64,000 nucleotides of DNA from Odontocerum albicorne (taxonomy: Eukaryota; Arthropoda; Insecta; Trichoptera; Odontoceridae). Below are positions 10,273 to 21,184 of the stretch, piece by piece (position 1 is the stretch's first letter; each line of letters starts with the position of its first letter). The translations under genes were made by a program, and so were the position numbers. The notes under the pieces were generated by a model that saw only the letters and a program-made list of their open reading frames with translations, was not told the origin of the DNA and searched no databases. Location of the stretch: positions 3,658,001 through 3,722,000 of the forward strand of contig OX463849.1 of the NCBI GenBank assembly GCA_949825065.1. The letters are read 5' to 3'.

Positions 10273-10869
10273 TATTACGAACATCTGCTTTTGTACGATC
10301 TATGATGAGAATTTTGAGCAGCCTCTTTTCCAAACTGTATTAAATTGACTCGAATTCTTCGAATATATTTGCTTTGTCGTTTTTCGATTCTGCCATTCTG
10401 GGTGCATCGCTTAATCCATTGCATCTTTAGATCTTTGCATGTGCTTCCATGAATATGCAAATCGCGCGGCGCATAAGTCACATGATTTTTACGTAAATAT
10501 GCAAAAAATATCCAACCCATAAATAACTCGTATTCCATTATTTCTCAACCGTTTTAAAGTTAAAAAATAATACACAAATATATTGACTAAATCAAGGAAA
10601 GTGAGATTCGTTCAAAATTGTGAAAAAAAAAAACAAATTCAATATAAATTTAACAATATTTTTTTTATATAATCATTAGATTCGTCGTAGTTACGAAGTG
10701 ACGGCATGTAAATTATTTTTTATTCCCCTCTATTACCTCCATCAATGTGTCGCACCTAGTACCAGTTACTCTTTAAATGGGAAAATATCAAAACCTATAA
10801 AATCTATATCATAGAGAAATTCAGTCTTAAAACTTTATATAAACCCTAACAAGATGATTTGACGTTCGT
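10273..10869. other. No gene recognised
   Basis: AT-rich DNA. A minus-strand open frame at 10275-10538 (87 codons) has no recognisable domain and no neighbouring support, so I do not call it a gene. Confidence 0.4.
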
Positions 10870-11402
10870 TGAAATATCTCGGCTTTTAATAAAATGAGAA
10901 GCGTATTCTGCGATGATAACCTAAACTTGAAACTTCGACAACGGTTAGTCAAATGCTACGTTTGGTCAGTGTTATTGCATATAGTGGAATCATGGACCCT
11001 CAAAGTTGGTAGTATGAACCGATTGGAAGCATTCGAAATGTGGATGCACTGGAGAATGTTACGGATACCCTGGACAGATATAGTCAGCAACATGAGGGTT
11101 CTTCAAAGAGCCAAAGTTGATAGAGAGTTGCTGACTAATATTAAAATCCGAAAGGTGTCCTATTTGAGTCATGTTCTTAGAGGGGCAAAGTACAAATTAC
11201 TGCACCTGATCATCCAAGGCAAAATAGAGGATCGAAGAGGTGTTGGCAGTAAACAAATTTCCTGGCTCCTCAATATATGCGATTGGACTGGTATAAGGAG
11301 CGTTGGGGATCTTTTTCGGGCTGCCGGGGACAAAGATGCCTACTCTCAGGTGATATTCAATGTTGGAGGGACCTGACATGACACTGGGAAGAAGAAGAAG
11401 AA
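10870..11402 (+). pseudogene. RTE-like LINE, C-terminal part, nearly open
   Basis: The open frame 10894-11376 reads LRQRLVKCYVWSVLLHIVES, LEAFEMWMHWRMLRIPWTD, a V-L-R-G-A-KY segment, KIEDRRGVGSKQISWLLNI and GDLFRAAGDKDAY, then stops. These are the standard terminal blocks of the RTE-type endonuclease/RT polyprotein (LLYG-E-W, LEAFEMW--RR-L-I-W-D, G-I--RR--GR---SWL-N). A (gaa)n tail follows at 11389, typical of this family. The catalytic RT and endonuclease domains are absent (5' truncated). It is clearly related to the copy at 45.7 kb. Confidence 0.85.
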
Positions 11403-12227
11403 ATATCTCGAAAAATGTGATTAATGCCAACTTCTTATAAAACAAGAAGTGTTGAAGGAATCACGGATAACCTATTGTAATGGTAAACACTTGAATCGTC
11501 CGTGGTGGCGTTTCCAGTCATAAAACGGTTCTGGGATCAAGACGTATCAGCAAAAATATTTTTTTGTAATTTTTTTAGTATTTTTAAGGGAAAGGTGCTT
11601 AGGTAGTATATTCTCTGTTATTAAAAAAAGTTAAGTGTTGTTTGAATCTTTTTTGCATATTCAGTTCCATTTCAGAATTATCTCGCATATTATCACGTCA
11701 GGCACGCTAGGCCTCCGGGCCGTGGATCAGCCGTGGCTCACGATTTTGATACAAATATCGGCAATTTCCTCCACCGCCTTGAGGCAATCTTTTCGTGTGG
11801 TTTATCAAACCATCGCACCGCGAGATTTACTGAAATCAATATTTTAACGGCTCCTAATTTTTGGGTCAGAGAAAAAAATTTATAGTAAAAATATGATATA
11901 TATACGAGTATATGTTATAGCTGTTGTGTGAATTTGAAGAACACGAAAGGTTCAAAATGTTTTTAATAGATACATCGAAGTTGTTACTGACATACTGTTA
12001 TGAACTCTCATGTTAATAATTTTTTATTCTGTTTGGTTCGAATACAGGATGTTCCAAAAATATAAACATATTTTGAATGATCAGTACATCGATCCGAACA
12101 TCTGGTAAACAGTTATATCCCAAAAATCTCTCCACTCTTGGCCGAAATCGTCCCATGCCTCCCTCACCCCTCAGCCCCCAACCGTTGAAGCTTGTATATC
12201 GGTACCAGTTCGAACAGCATTTAGTCT
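11403..12227. other. No gene seen
   Basis: Non-coding DNA with one TACGAGTA at 11903-11910. A short GC-richer patch at 11700-11760 has no coding signature that I recognise. Confidence 0.4.
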
Positions 12228-12332
12228 TGTTTGTGCTCCCCTGAAGATGAGGTGAAAGCCTTGAAACCGGTAGGGTTATACCGTCACAAAAAAGTGGAAT
12301 AAACAGTGTTTGATAAAAATAAATTACAATTA
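12228..12332 (+). repeat. FB repeat, single arm
   Basis: A complete arm in plus orientation: gtttgtgctcccctgaagat, gaggtgaaagccttgaaacc, ggtagggttataccgtcac, then gtggaataaacagtgtttga. It serves as a good reference copy for the family. Confidence 0.85.
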
Positions 12333-12689
12333 GTTTAGATAGATGGCACTCAAAACGTTCTAAGTCGATAATATAGTAACCTACATTTCATTTGTTATCA
12401 TTGGAAACAAAAATATACCATAAAGTTGTTTACAAAATGCATATTAACTCTGTGTCCATTATATTGGACGTCAGGTCTAAAAAGTTAAGATATACCTAAG
12501 ATTAAAACTTTAAATTATAGAAGGCACATTAATTTTTTTTTTAATTTTCACATATGTTCAAATTGCGAGTATTAGCGGTTCTGGTTCATGCACTGCTGAT
12601 AACGTGGCATAGCAAACATGACGAATAATTTCTGCTAGTATTTGGGCGCATTCTTATACAATGGTTGCTAGCATAATATTTTTCTACTG
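12333..12689. other. No gene seen
   Basis: AT-rich DNA without recognised features. Confidence 0.4.
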
Positions 12690-13150
12690 ACTTTGATTTA
12701 TGTGAGTGAAAATTGGATGAGGAAAAGGCTGAAACGAGCCGAATAAATGCTGTAGAAATGTGTGCGCTAAGAAGAATACATGGGGAGAGGGACAATGTAT
12801 GACAGATGATTGGGGATAGATGTGAAAGGCTGATGCGTTGAGTAAGATGAAGAAGAGCATTCTGAGATGGTTTGGATATAGTAGACCGAATAAAAAAGAA
12901 CGGCTGTCAAAACATAGATGTAATGCAGATTTGAGTGGATACGTGGAAGACCAAAGAAAGTATGGTTAGTTTATTGAAATGATAGTTTGAAACAAGGAAA
13001 CGTAGAAAGTCAAAGAAATCGTAGGAATTGTATGAGACGGCGTAAGAATGTAGAAAAGATCAAGGATATGTTTCGAGATAGGGAATTCTACTGCTCTATT
13101 TTCTCTGCCTACCTCGACAAGGAAATGTATTGATATGTATGTAAATTCGA
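12690..13150 (+). pseudogene. RTE-like LINE relic
   Basis: Decayed coding text such as aaatgctgtagaaatgtgtg (from a block seen at 17.5 and 24.3 kb) and a tattctgagatggttt-type segment (RWFG). It ends in ctacctcgacaaggaaatg and atatgtatgt, the family's 3' terminus. Multiple stops and frameshifts mean no usable frame remains. Confidence 0.65.
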
Positions 13151-13174
13151 TAAAATATTGACAGCAAAATGTAC

Positions 13175-13410
13175 ACCATTTCAATATGAATAATGATAAA
13201 AAATTGTATAGGAAATATGGATAAGAAATATTTTGAAACATAATTTAATAATGGAATATATTGAAATTTGGAATAATGATGACAATTGGAAAGGAAATGG
13301 GGATTAGGGATATTTTGAAATAAGGAATAGTGATGAAAATTTAAAGGAAATATGGATATTTTGAAATTAGGAATAATAATTAAAATTGTATAGGATTAGG
13401 AATATATTCA
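13175..13410. repeat. Degenerate ~55-60-bp tandem repeat
   Basis: Variants of ggaaatatggat, attttgaaat and aggaataatgatgaaaatt recur about four times. The units are poorly conserved and the boundaries are approximate. Confidence 0.6.
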
Positions 13411-13583
13411 GATAAGTTATGTTATTTAAGTTTATTTTCAAACATAGAAGAGAGTAGGGCACATCTGATTGTATCTTATTTCTAACTTCACAGTAATTAT
13501 AAAATGGTTTCAATTGTAATAAACCTTTAGATCCGTTATATGAGATTCAAGGTGCCTTTTTATATAAATAACATCATTTTTCA

Positions 13584-13595
13584 TTTTATTTCCAG
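13584..13595 (+). promoter_or_regulatory. 3' splice acceptor of the FBXL7-like exon
   Basis: The pyrimidine-rich tract tcattttatttccag ends in AG at 13594-13595, immediately before the long open frame. This fits a canonical intron end. Confidence 0.75.
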
Positions 13596-15096
13596 GTTTT
13601 CCCGATGTCACACGGGCCTCTAGGGCGGCGGTCCCCACCCGCTTGCCCTCTCGCCACCCTGGGAAGAGCAACCCCTCCACCCCAGGCGGCCTATCATCAC
13701 CCTCTCAGCTCATCTCCGCTGGATCCTCAGGCCTACCATCTGTCAAGGACCCAGCAGCACAGGGATAGAGACAGAGACTCGCCAACGCTGGAGAAGTCCT
13801 ACCAAACCTTCAACACAGACTCGCCGATATTAGATAAACCATACCAACCATTCAACAGGAGTAGGAACACTCCGTCTATAGAATACCAAACCAGAGAACA
13901 GCAGTACCAAAGACATGTTTACGATCAAAACTTTCAGAGGCATTCGCCAGCTTTAGATAGATGCTACCCATTGAGCAAGAAATCAACATCCTCTGTAGAT
14001 TCTCATATGACCTATCACCTGTCTAGAAGTTCATCAAGTTCACTGGACCAACCTTATATTCATCCAAATGTAAACCCTTTAGAACCGCAAGTATATCATT
14101 TACCAAGAAACCCAGCTAAAGCTTTAGAGGAATCTTACTTAAGACAGTCACCGGCCACGTTTGATTCTAGCTATCAAAGAAATACACCATCAATAGAAAA
14201 TAACCATTTAAATGGAGAAGCCTTCAAAGTTATGCAAAAGGACTTATCACATTTAACACCGAGTGTTTTCAAACATCAAGCCCAAGTTTATAAAAGCAAG
14301 GAAAATGAAAATGCATTTCCACTGGATTTAAGATCGCCTTCATTAGATTCTGTTTATCAAGAAAGATATCAACTTAAAAACGATGGCTCAAACATCGAAC
14401 AATATAGTTTAAGAAATGAACACCTGTATGATACAAATCAACAGTACCATCTGCAAAGTCGTTTGAGGAGTTCACCTCCACTCAGAAGAGCGTCTTCGCC
14501 TTCCACAGATACGTGCAATTATTTAGTTGAAAATTTCAGTAAATTAGGAAGAACTTCTCCAAGTCTGGACCAAGGTTATCACACGCTTGTGTCACCGAGT
14601 CCCGGTCCTTCGACGCCTGGACCTTGGACGGATTTAAGTCCTGGAGTCAACGCTTTTGCCAAAGGAAAAAGATTAGTGTCTAAAAACAATTCTTTCGATA
14701 GACTGCCTGACGAGGCTGTCGTTAAAATATTTATGTGGTTAGATAGTAGTGATTTGTGTTCTTTAGCTAGGGTCTGTCGAAGATTTGAAATTTTAGCCTG
14801 GCATCCATGCCTCTGGAGAACTATTACTTTGAAAGGCGAACATATCAGTGGAGATAAAGCAATGAGAAGTGTATTTAGAAGGCTTTGTGGTTTAGGAAGG
14901 ACTGGTGCGTGTCCTGGTGTAGAAAGAGTGTTCTTAGCAGAAGGTTGTAAAGTAACTGATCGAGGTCTTGCTCTTTTGGCAAGAAGGTGTCCTGAGTTAA
15001 CGCACCTTCAGTTACATGGAAGCACGGCTGTGTCATCCATCGCCTTGAGAGAACTGACAGCGCGCTGTACCAATCTCCAACATCTAGATATTACAG
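13596..15096 (+). CDS. Fbxl7: FBXL7-like F-box/LRR protein, one large exon (partial)
   Basis: F-box proteins of the FBXL class are substrate receptors of SCF (Skp1-Cullin1-F-box) ubiquitin ligases: the F-box binds Skp1 and the LRRs bind the substrate. The exon encodes about 497 residues counted from the Met at 13605, but the frame is open back to the acceptor, so the true start may lie in an earlier exon. Residues 1-360 are low complexity (Ser, Pro, Tyr, Asp) with a recurring SP-x-LD-x-x-Y motif. The F-box is at about 363-409 (FDRLPDEAVVKIFMWLD, LARVCRRFEILAWHPCLWRT). LRR-type sequence starts near 440 (VERVFLAEGCKVTDRGLALL, CPELTHLQLHG, CTNLQHLDITG). The arrangement and LAW-P-LWR--I-L wording match FBXL7. 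The exon stops inside an LRR at a GT donor with a codon split after one base, so later LRR exons are needed. Base composition is far richer in GC than the flanks. The family call is from recognition, not a search. Confidence 0.9.
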
Positions 15097-15102
15097 GTGA
15101 GA
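15094..15102 (+). promoter_or_regulatory. 5' splice donor of the FBXL7-like exon
   Basis: cag|gtgaga at 15094-15102 matches the donor consensus and falls directly after LDITG, where homologous LRR sequence would continue. The open frame read past it quickly loses LRR character (FFWFELINL, stop). Confidence 0.8.
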
Positions 15103-15634
15103 TTATTTTCTTTTGGTTTGAACTTATAAATCTGTAATATGAGTAAATCTTCCATCTCGCTTTCCAGGTTCATATTAATTGAACATATCACCCGGCCGAT
15201 CTCGATAAAATAACTGTACTTAATGTACCAATGCCGAGCAATAAATTCATTTATACTTGGAGCATTCTCTCATAACTTATATGTATTTAATGTGGATATA
15301 TAACTTATGTTATGAGAAAAAATATCAAAGGAGTTATTTATTTTACAATATAAAATATGTTACATCTGTTCGTTGTGACAGCAATGAAATATTATTACTT
15401 TTTTATGCCTTATAATCATATTTCTTTCTTTGATTAGAACTTCGGATTTATTTTCCATATCAATACATAAAAATAAAAAAAATATCAAATATTAAATAGT
15501 AATCATGTTTTATTACAACTTTGTGACATATTAAATTCCAGTTTTACATTTAAAATTCCTTGCTTTATCGAACAAACTAGAAATATGTTGAATTGCTAGT
15601 AAATATTTTCGAACAATTATAAATTTATATCAGA
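15103..15634. other. Intron, nothing recognised
   Basis: AT-rich DNA downstream of the donor. No further FBXL7 exon is seen here. Confidence 0.5.
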
Positions 15635-15815
15635 AATGAATGGAGAGCGAGGAAGAGCGAGATGGATGAAAGAGGATAGTTGGAGAAATTTTAACTGGGA
15701 TAAGGCATGTATGACGAGATGTATGGACATGGAAGAAGCTGTAGCTGTGTGTATGGGTAGACAAGAGAGGATAATTGTTCTCTCGGTCTATACTAAAAGG
15801 GGCATGGAGTGATGG
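15635..15815 (+). pseudogene. Probable LINE C-terminal fragment
   Basis: The frame reads NGERGRARWMKEDSWRNFN and RCMDMEEAVAVCMGRQER before decaying. It ends with ttctctcggtctatactaaa and gatggtttgattg-type tail sequence that resembles 19.30 kb. It looks like the basic tail of a non-LTR polyprotein, but I cannot name the family. Confidence 0.35.
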
Positions 15816-16302
15816 TTTGATTGATTGATTTTATGTTTTTTTTTTTCAAATTGAATTTACCCACTTCTCAGGGTTGACCCTTGATTGATTATTAATTTAG
15901 TGGGATTAGCAATTAATTTAGTGGGACTATATTTTCCCGGTGTCTTATTATCCAGAATCGAACCATTTTCCTCAATTTTTTTACTGAATCTTCGAATTGA
16001 CTGACTTATTTGTACCATTATTTCGAAAGAAAATTCCACGAAGTTTACGAACTGTTTTAGGAAAATTTTCCCCAGTTTTTATGATGAGTTTTAACAATAA
16101 TAACGAGTTGTTCTTTCGTGTAACGTTCCGTATTTACTAATCGCAAGATTGACAAATTGCACATAATATATGACATATTTAGAGCTGCTAACCTTATAAC
16201 AACAATTACGCGAAATTTAAATCCGGTGCCTTTATTGGAACATCGTACATAATATTATAGCTGGAATCGTAACTATGTTTTTTTAAATTAATAAATAAAT
16301 AA
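15816..16302. other. No gene seen
   Basis: Non-coding DNA. There is a small local duplication of aatttagtgggat-type sequence at about 15890-15930. Confidence 0.4.
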
Positions 16303-16660
16303 ATACAGGTTCATTGATAGCAACATAGTATGTACATAATACATTAAGACACATTTCAAGAACACATTAAAAAAAGAATGCATTAAAAAACAGAAGCTAT
16401 ATACTCCCCACCAATATACACCCCACTAATATACTCGTAAGTTGAGCCCAGCCACGGGGACACCAGACGTTTTTCAGCCCACACCCTTGAACACGTAGAA
16501 CAAGAAGATAAAAAAAATACAGAAAATAAATAGATGACCAAAAAAAATACATTCAAGAGAGAAGACATTAAAAGGTCCGGGCTCATCCCACAAACATTCC
16601 CTCGGCCGAGATACACCCCACCAATGTAGGGCGAGCCCGACCGCAAGGACATTGGGGGGC
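16303..16660 (-). mobile_element. LINE-like tail family C, copy 1 (with internal duplication)
   Basis: On the minus strand it ends in aatcaataaacctg-type sequence and a (taaa)n tail. It shares the block ccccgtggctgagatcgccc/caccccaccaatat with copies at 33.95 and 52.33 kb. The block occurs twice here, at about 16400-16465 and 16590-16650, so the copy is duplicated internally. No coding region is visible. A TACTCGTA octamer (16432-16439) interrupts one of the two blocks. Confidence 0.6.
16432..16439. other. TACTCGTA octamer with two empty-site comparators
   Basis: Sequence is aatatactcgtaagttgag. The matching blocks at 16610 and, in reverse complement, 52510 read aatgtagggcgag and aatatagggcgat. 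Removing CTCGTA restores the same spacing to the shared cagccacgggga block. Confidence 0.6.
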
Positions 16661-17239
16661 TTCCATCCTACACCTCCTCATATCTAGATTAAATAATAAA
16701 TAAAAAAAAACAAAAACGTATGGCAGAAAACAATATGAAAAGTAAACCCACATATACCACCTCAGGTTACTACTAACTGTCAGCAACAACGAAGAAAAAG
16801 AAAAGCCTCAAAGGAGTCCAAATTTTACAAAATGACAAATGGGAAATGAAATAGTTGAAACAACATTGAAGTAGTTAGGCAGTAATACATTGAAATAGTT
16901 AAGCAGTTTTAAAAGAATGAATGAGTAGATAACGCACGAACACGTACGCACAATTTTAGTATACTCGTATGAATACCACAAAATGAAAAACGAACACTAA
17001 TATTTCCATACCAATAGGATAAACGCAGGTGAACAGTTCGTTGCATGCTAATTTGTATATAATAATATTTAATTTTGCATATTTAGTAACAATTTGTTGC
17101 ATATCTTGAAGACATGAGCTATTTGAAAGTTGATACATTGAATTATTAATTTCAATGCCAGTTTATAGTACTTTGTTAGTTATAAATAAATACGAGTATT
17201 TTTATCATTATCGACTGGAGATAAGTATGTTGATAGAAA
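16661..17239. other. No gene seen
   Basis: AT-rich DNA with octamers at 16962-16969 and 17191-17198. Confidence 0.4.
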
Positions 17240-17680
17240 AGTGTGAAAGGAAGCGTAAATGTGATATATGTGTGAACAATTAAAGATTGGAGCAAGTTGA
17301 GGAATTTCACTGTTTAGGTAGTATTCTTCCAGATGATGGAAGAGTTGCGAGAGAGATCGAACTGCGTATAGTGATAGGAAAGAAAGTCAATGTGGATTTA
17401 AAACACAAACTCTTAATTTGGTCAGATTATAGCCCACAACAGTATTTTGGTACCAACTCTGATGTATGAGAGTGTAACGTGAATTTGGAAAAATACTGAA
17501 AGGAGACGAAAAAATGCTGTAAAATGCGTGCACTCAGGAGTGATAATGTATGACAGAATACGAAATCATTAGGGATGATTGTGAACTTAAAGCTGATGTG
17601 TTGAGTAAGATGAAGATGAGGATTCAAAGATGGTTTGGACATGTAGAATGGAGGTAAAATGTGAGACACGTAAGTTGTAG
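17240..17680 (+). pseudogene. RTE-like LINE relic
   Basis: It contains the frame MEQVEEFHCLGSILPDDGRV with AREIELRI, the YLGS--DG---REI-RRI block of RTE-type polyproteins. This is followed by decayed text around caaagatggtttggacatgt (RWFGHV). Several stops interrupt it. It abuts the 69-bp array. Confidence 0.7.
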
Positions 17681-17689
17681 AATCTCCTT

Positions 17690-17980
17690 TAGCCTTTATT
17701 ATTCTTATAAACTGTTGCTGAGTTATTTGCATACAAAGGCTTAACAAGACTTCTTAAGCTGACTTTATTATACTCATAAACTGTTGCTGAGGTATTTGCA
17801 TACAAAGGCTTAGCACGGCTTTTCAAGCTGATTTCTTTATTTTTATAAACTGTTGCTGAGTTATTTGCATACAAAAGCTTAACAAGGCTTATTTAGCTGA
17901 CTTTATTATTCTCAGAAACTGTTGCTGAGGTATTTTCATACAAAGGCTTAGCAAGACTTCTAAAGCTGATTTTTTTTAAA
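17690..17980. repeat. 69-bp tandem repeat, about 4 copies
   Basis: aaactgttgctgag starts at 17709, 17778, 17847 and 17916, so the period is 69 bp. Each unit also contains tatttgcatacaaaggctta. Slight divergence between units points to an older array. Confidence 0.93.
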
Positions 17981-18017
17981 TACGATTCATAAATGAGCTT
18001 TGGGTATGTTAATTTTC

Positions 18018-18262
18018 TTTATTTATTTCACACTTTTATTGCAAATACAACTGGTGGGATTATTTCCATGCGGCGATCTCTTCCAACCGACCAGACAAAA
18101 GTAAATGAAGCAAGTTACATGGTCGCAAAAAACAATCAAATGACTATTCATTCCTACGAAATCCATGAACATATACGTGAGCATATACCCATAAACCCCA
18201 CAAAGACGAACAATCACCCAAACATTCCTTTTAATATAAAGTGAAATATCATCAATCAAATA
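18018..18262 (-). mobile_element. LINE-J 3' tail
   Basis: Reverse complement of the UTR end of the LINE at 5.37-6.11 kb, including gcgaccatgtaacttgcttc, ggttggaagagatcgccgc and the gtatttgcaataaaa terminus. No coding region is present. It provides an empty-site comparator for the octamer at 28765. Confidence 0.8.
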
Positions 18263-19058
18263 AATAGTAAACTTCTTGCCCGGTATCCCACAGCGGAGCT
18301 TTTCAGGGAGTATCGGGTCCTGAACATAGCCTATTTACATCTCAAATCCATTCTCTGGCACTATCATCGAGAGGAAGGGAAGATGCAGACTCAGCAGAGA
18401 CACATGACACGCATGGCAACTGATCAAATGCTCTCCATCCCTAGAGTTAAAACATCTTTTGCCTAAAGGCAATATGTCTATTTAGCTCCCATGACATACA
18501 ATGGGGTGCCGAATTCAATAAAGGCAAAGAGAGGAAAACAATTTAGGCAGTCGATCAGAGCGTGGTCATTATTGCGACAGGAGTTTGAGTACTTGAACTT
18601 GCAAGAGGATGACTTGTGGAAGAGGTTTGGGTGCTTGAGTGTGGTGTTTTTGTTGTTTTATTTTGGTAAATTATATATTTTTGTTTTCATTTTTATGATT
18701 ATCATATGTGCGGTATATTGTGGGATGAATGTTTTTGGTCTGTCTGAAGTGATGAAGTGTGAGGAGTTTGATTTCGCGTGATGTATACATATGTAATTGA
18801 GTGTCACTGTTTGTCAGGTTGACGAGAATGTGCAACGGGGTTTTATAAAATCAAAAATCGGAAAAAAAGTATCGATTTATTTTTTCATGCTATATATCCT
18901 CAGTGAGATACAGGCAAAAGCCTAGTTTACTGGGGACACGACAAATGAAAGACAACAAACCCAGATCCATTAAAATTGTGTCCAAATTAAATTACCTGTT
19001 ATTTTTTCGCAAATGATGTATATTTCTTGTCATGTGTAAATAAATAAATAAATAAAAG
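18262..19058 (+). pseudogene. CR1/jockey-group LINE, C-terminal end and 3' UTR (LINE-K)
   Basis: Frame text: KLLARYPTAELFREYRVLNI, AYLHLKSILWHYHREEG, stop, YVYLAPMTYNGVPNSIKAKR, then GKQFRQSIRAWSL. This is the terminal domain of a CR1/jockey-group polyprotein (YN-LP-SIK----KQFK--I--WL). At least one in-frame stop near 18466 breaks it. The 3' UTR contains cctcagtgagatacaggcaa and gggacacgacaaatgaaag and ends with gtgtaaataaataaata. UTR copies occur at 26.13, 34.72 and 39.45 kb. Confidence 0.78.
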
Positions 19059-19065
19059 GAAAATG

Positions 19066-19225
19066 AAGGGATGGTGGAGAGGGTAGAAAAATCTAGAATG
19101 AAATACGTTATGTTACTGACTAGAAATTAAGAGTTTTTTCAGCCGCTTCTTAAAGCACACTAAGGATGGAGCAAGTCTAACATTAGTTTGTAACTGATTC
19201 CAGAGTCTCACTGCATGCCAATTAA
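19066..19225 (-). mobile_element. LINE-J fragment
   Basis: The reverse complement gives gcatgcagtgagactctgga, agacttgctccatcctta and cttaatttctagtcagtaac, matching the stop-codon region of LINE-J at 5.70-5.86 kb. Confidence 0.8.
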
Positions 19226-19692
19226 ATGATGACTTATCTTAATGTAGCTAGTTCGAAAATAATGTAACGTTAGTGTTACTGATAATGTTTGTATTCTGGA
19301 TATATGTTCTCTCTGTCTATCCCAAAAGGATATAACGTGATGGTATTAATGCATGTTTTATATTGGGCGATAAGTTCACTTGATTGGCCCTGCAAGGCAG
19401 ACCCGTCGAAAGTGACAAAACATTTCCGATAATTATCACCACAATAAATCACTCTTGATCATTATCGTGGACCTCTGATTAATTTTAATGGGCACTTATC
19501 ACGGCACCAAAGCGCTGGACCGACATGGTTTACGCACTCAAATCACACTTTCTTACTGGTGCAATCCGCAATCAGATTTAGAGCCGTATTTTATCATTTT
19601 TGATCAGAGGGAGTTGCTAAAATTTTATCGAGGTTGGGTTTTCAAATAAATATCTAAATCGGTTTTATTCTCTAACATTCCACTTTTATTTA
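19226..19692. other. No gene seen
   Basis: Non-coding DNA. A short LINE-tail-like phrase (gttctctctgtctatcccaa) lies near 19310. Confidence 0.4.
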
Positions 19693-19795
19693 ACATTGTG
19701 ATTTCCCTGGCCTAGTCGATAAGACGCCTGTCTTCCAAACCGAGGGTATGAATTCGATTTCTGATAGTACCCGAATATTTTTCTATGATCATGGT
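19693..19795 (+). mobile_element. SINE-A head
   Basis: tggcctagtcgataagacgc (A-box-like) and aattcgatttctgatag (B-box-like) with a tRNA-like spacing. The anticodon arm is degenerate, and no acceptor stem pairing is evident. Confidence 0.55.
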
Positions 19796-20371
19796 AACAT
19801 TGTTAGTTATTTTTGTATCTTTTTTATTTATATTTAATGTACCATATATATTTATACTGTAATAATTTTAATAAATAAAATATGTATTAATTTACGATTG
19901 TATTATGCCAGATAACACTTTTTAGGGGTTGTGACAAAAAAGAAAAAAAAAATATCAATAAACAGATTAAGGTTTAAAAAGTAAAAAAAACAGGAATAAT
20001 TCGTTAACTCGTAATTTGAAATTAAACCTACAACTCCCAATTGAAGCCCATATATAATCTAATTGTCTTTTTATTTCTGTCTGGCTTTGCCCTTCTTTTG
20101 AAAGATCTTCATAACAGCGTGATTTTAAATTTTCGACATTTCATAATATAATGAAATAACACGTCTTTTGTCGGCTCTTGTTGATTTACTACTCAGGATA
20201 GAAGTATCATATTTCAACAGTTTATCATGCATGCGTTGGCATGCCCAGAGCTGATATCTGTCCATACACAGTCCACAACAAGTTCAGGCCTTATACTTTT
20301 GGATCTAAGTGGTCAATATTCATTGATCCGTAGCAAACTATAAAGCAATGCTTGCATTTGGAGTCCGGTGG
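19796..20371. other. No gene seen
   Basis: AT-rich non-coding DNA. Confidence 0.4.
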
Positions 20372-20820
20372 GGGTGCAGAACTCACTCATGGTGGAGAAA
20401 GTATAAAAAAAATATCTACGATATCTCTATATGAGAGAGTTCGGTGTCTATCCATGGCTTTATCCTACTCAGTTTCTGCTGGGCATGCTCGGGTATAACT
20501 CCTTGAGCGTAAGAAGAGATCTGCGTCTCCTGGTATACGTTGTCAAACTCGTTCGAAGAGTTGTGAGCTGTCCAGCATTACTACAAAGATTAGCGTTAAA
20601 TGTTCCTAACAATTACACCAGACTGCGCCGGCAAGAACTGTTCTCAATAACATACGCAAGAACGGGTCTTCCAGCCGCTATGCCTGTTGGAAGGGCCTTG
20701 ACTCTGCTGAACGGGAATGCTTCGGATATTGACATATTTCATATCACATTACCAAAAGCAATAGTAAATTTTCTTCTTAGATTGAGCGCGTTAGAAAGCA
20801 CTCGTCAACGTACTTAAGTG
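20372..20820 (+). pseudogene. LINE-X C-terminal end, copy 1
   Basis: The frame reads VEKV, stop, KKYLRYLYMREFGVYPWLYP, LLGMLGYNSLSVRRDLRLLV, LRRQELFSITYARTGLPAAM and SDIDIFHITLPKAIV, ending at a normal stop at 20815. This is the post-RT tail of a jockey-group LINE (YP--FL-G-LGYNSL--RR, DIF). A single CAA-to-TAA-type stop lies in the first few codons. The copy at 63.6 kb is almost identical and starts at the same point. Confidence 0.82.
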
Positions 20821-21184
20821 ACTGTGAATATATGTGTATCATATGTTTTATTTTATTTTATATAATTTCTTAATTTTTTCTATGCAATTTTTCTTCTTTT
20901 TTAATATGTCTTGTATTTTTCAAAAACATTGGGTTAAGCCTATTTTGAAAACATAAATAAAAATATGTGTACCATAAAAGTAACAAGTAAAATTGTCATT
21001 GAAATTAATAATTCAATTTATCAACTTCCATATTACTCTTGTCTTTAAGATATGCAACAATTTGTTGTTAAATATGCAACATTTATTATTATTGAAACTG
21101 CAGAAAACAATTGCTAATAAATTATATACAAATTAGCATACAACTAGCTGTTAATATGCATTGCCCCAATAATAATAACAAAAG
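20821..21184. other. No gene seen
   Basis: AT-rich spacer; nothing supported. Confidence 0.4.

Noticed and set aside
10275..10538. 87-aa minus-strand open frame
   Set aside because: It has a mixed composition and no motif, and adjoins a transposon end. Not enough to call a gene.
15097..15137. The last 13 residues of the long open frame after LDITG
   Set aside because: They lie beyond a good splice donor and lack LRR character, so they are intron translation.
17427..17747. 106-aa minus-strand open frame
   Set aside because: It is antisense to an RTE relic; the similar minus-strand frames at 24.24 and 53.0 kb arise in the same way from the same family.
19693..19795. Possible tRNA genes at the several A-box/B-box sites (1.28, 19.69, 27.06, 33.48, 47.33, 47.82 kb)
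   Set aside because: No acceptor stem pairs properly, the anticodon arms are degenerate and LINE-like tails follow. They are SINE heads.
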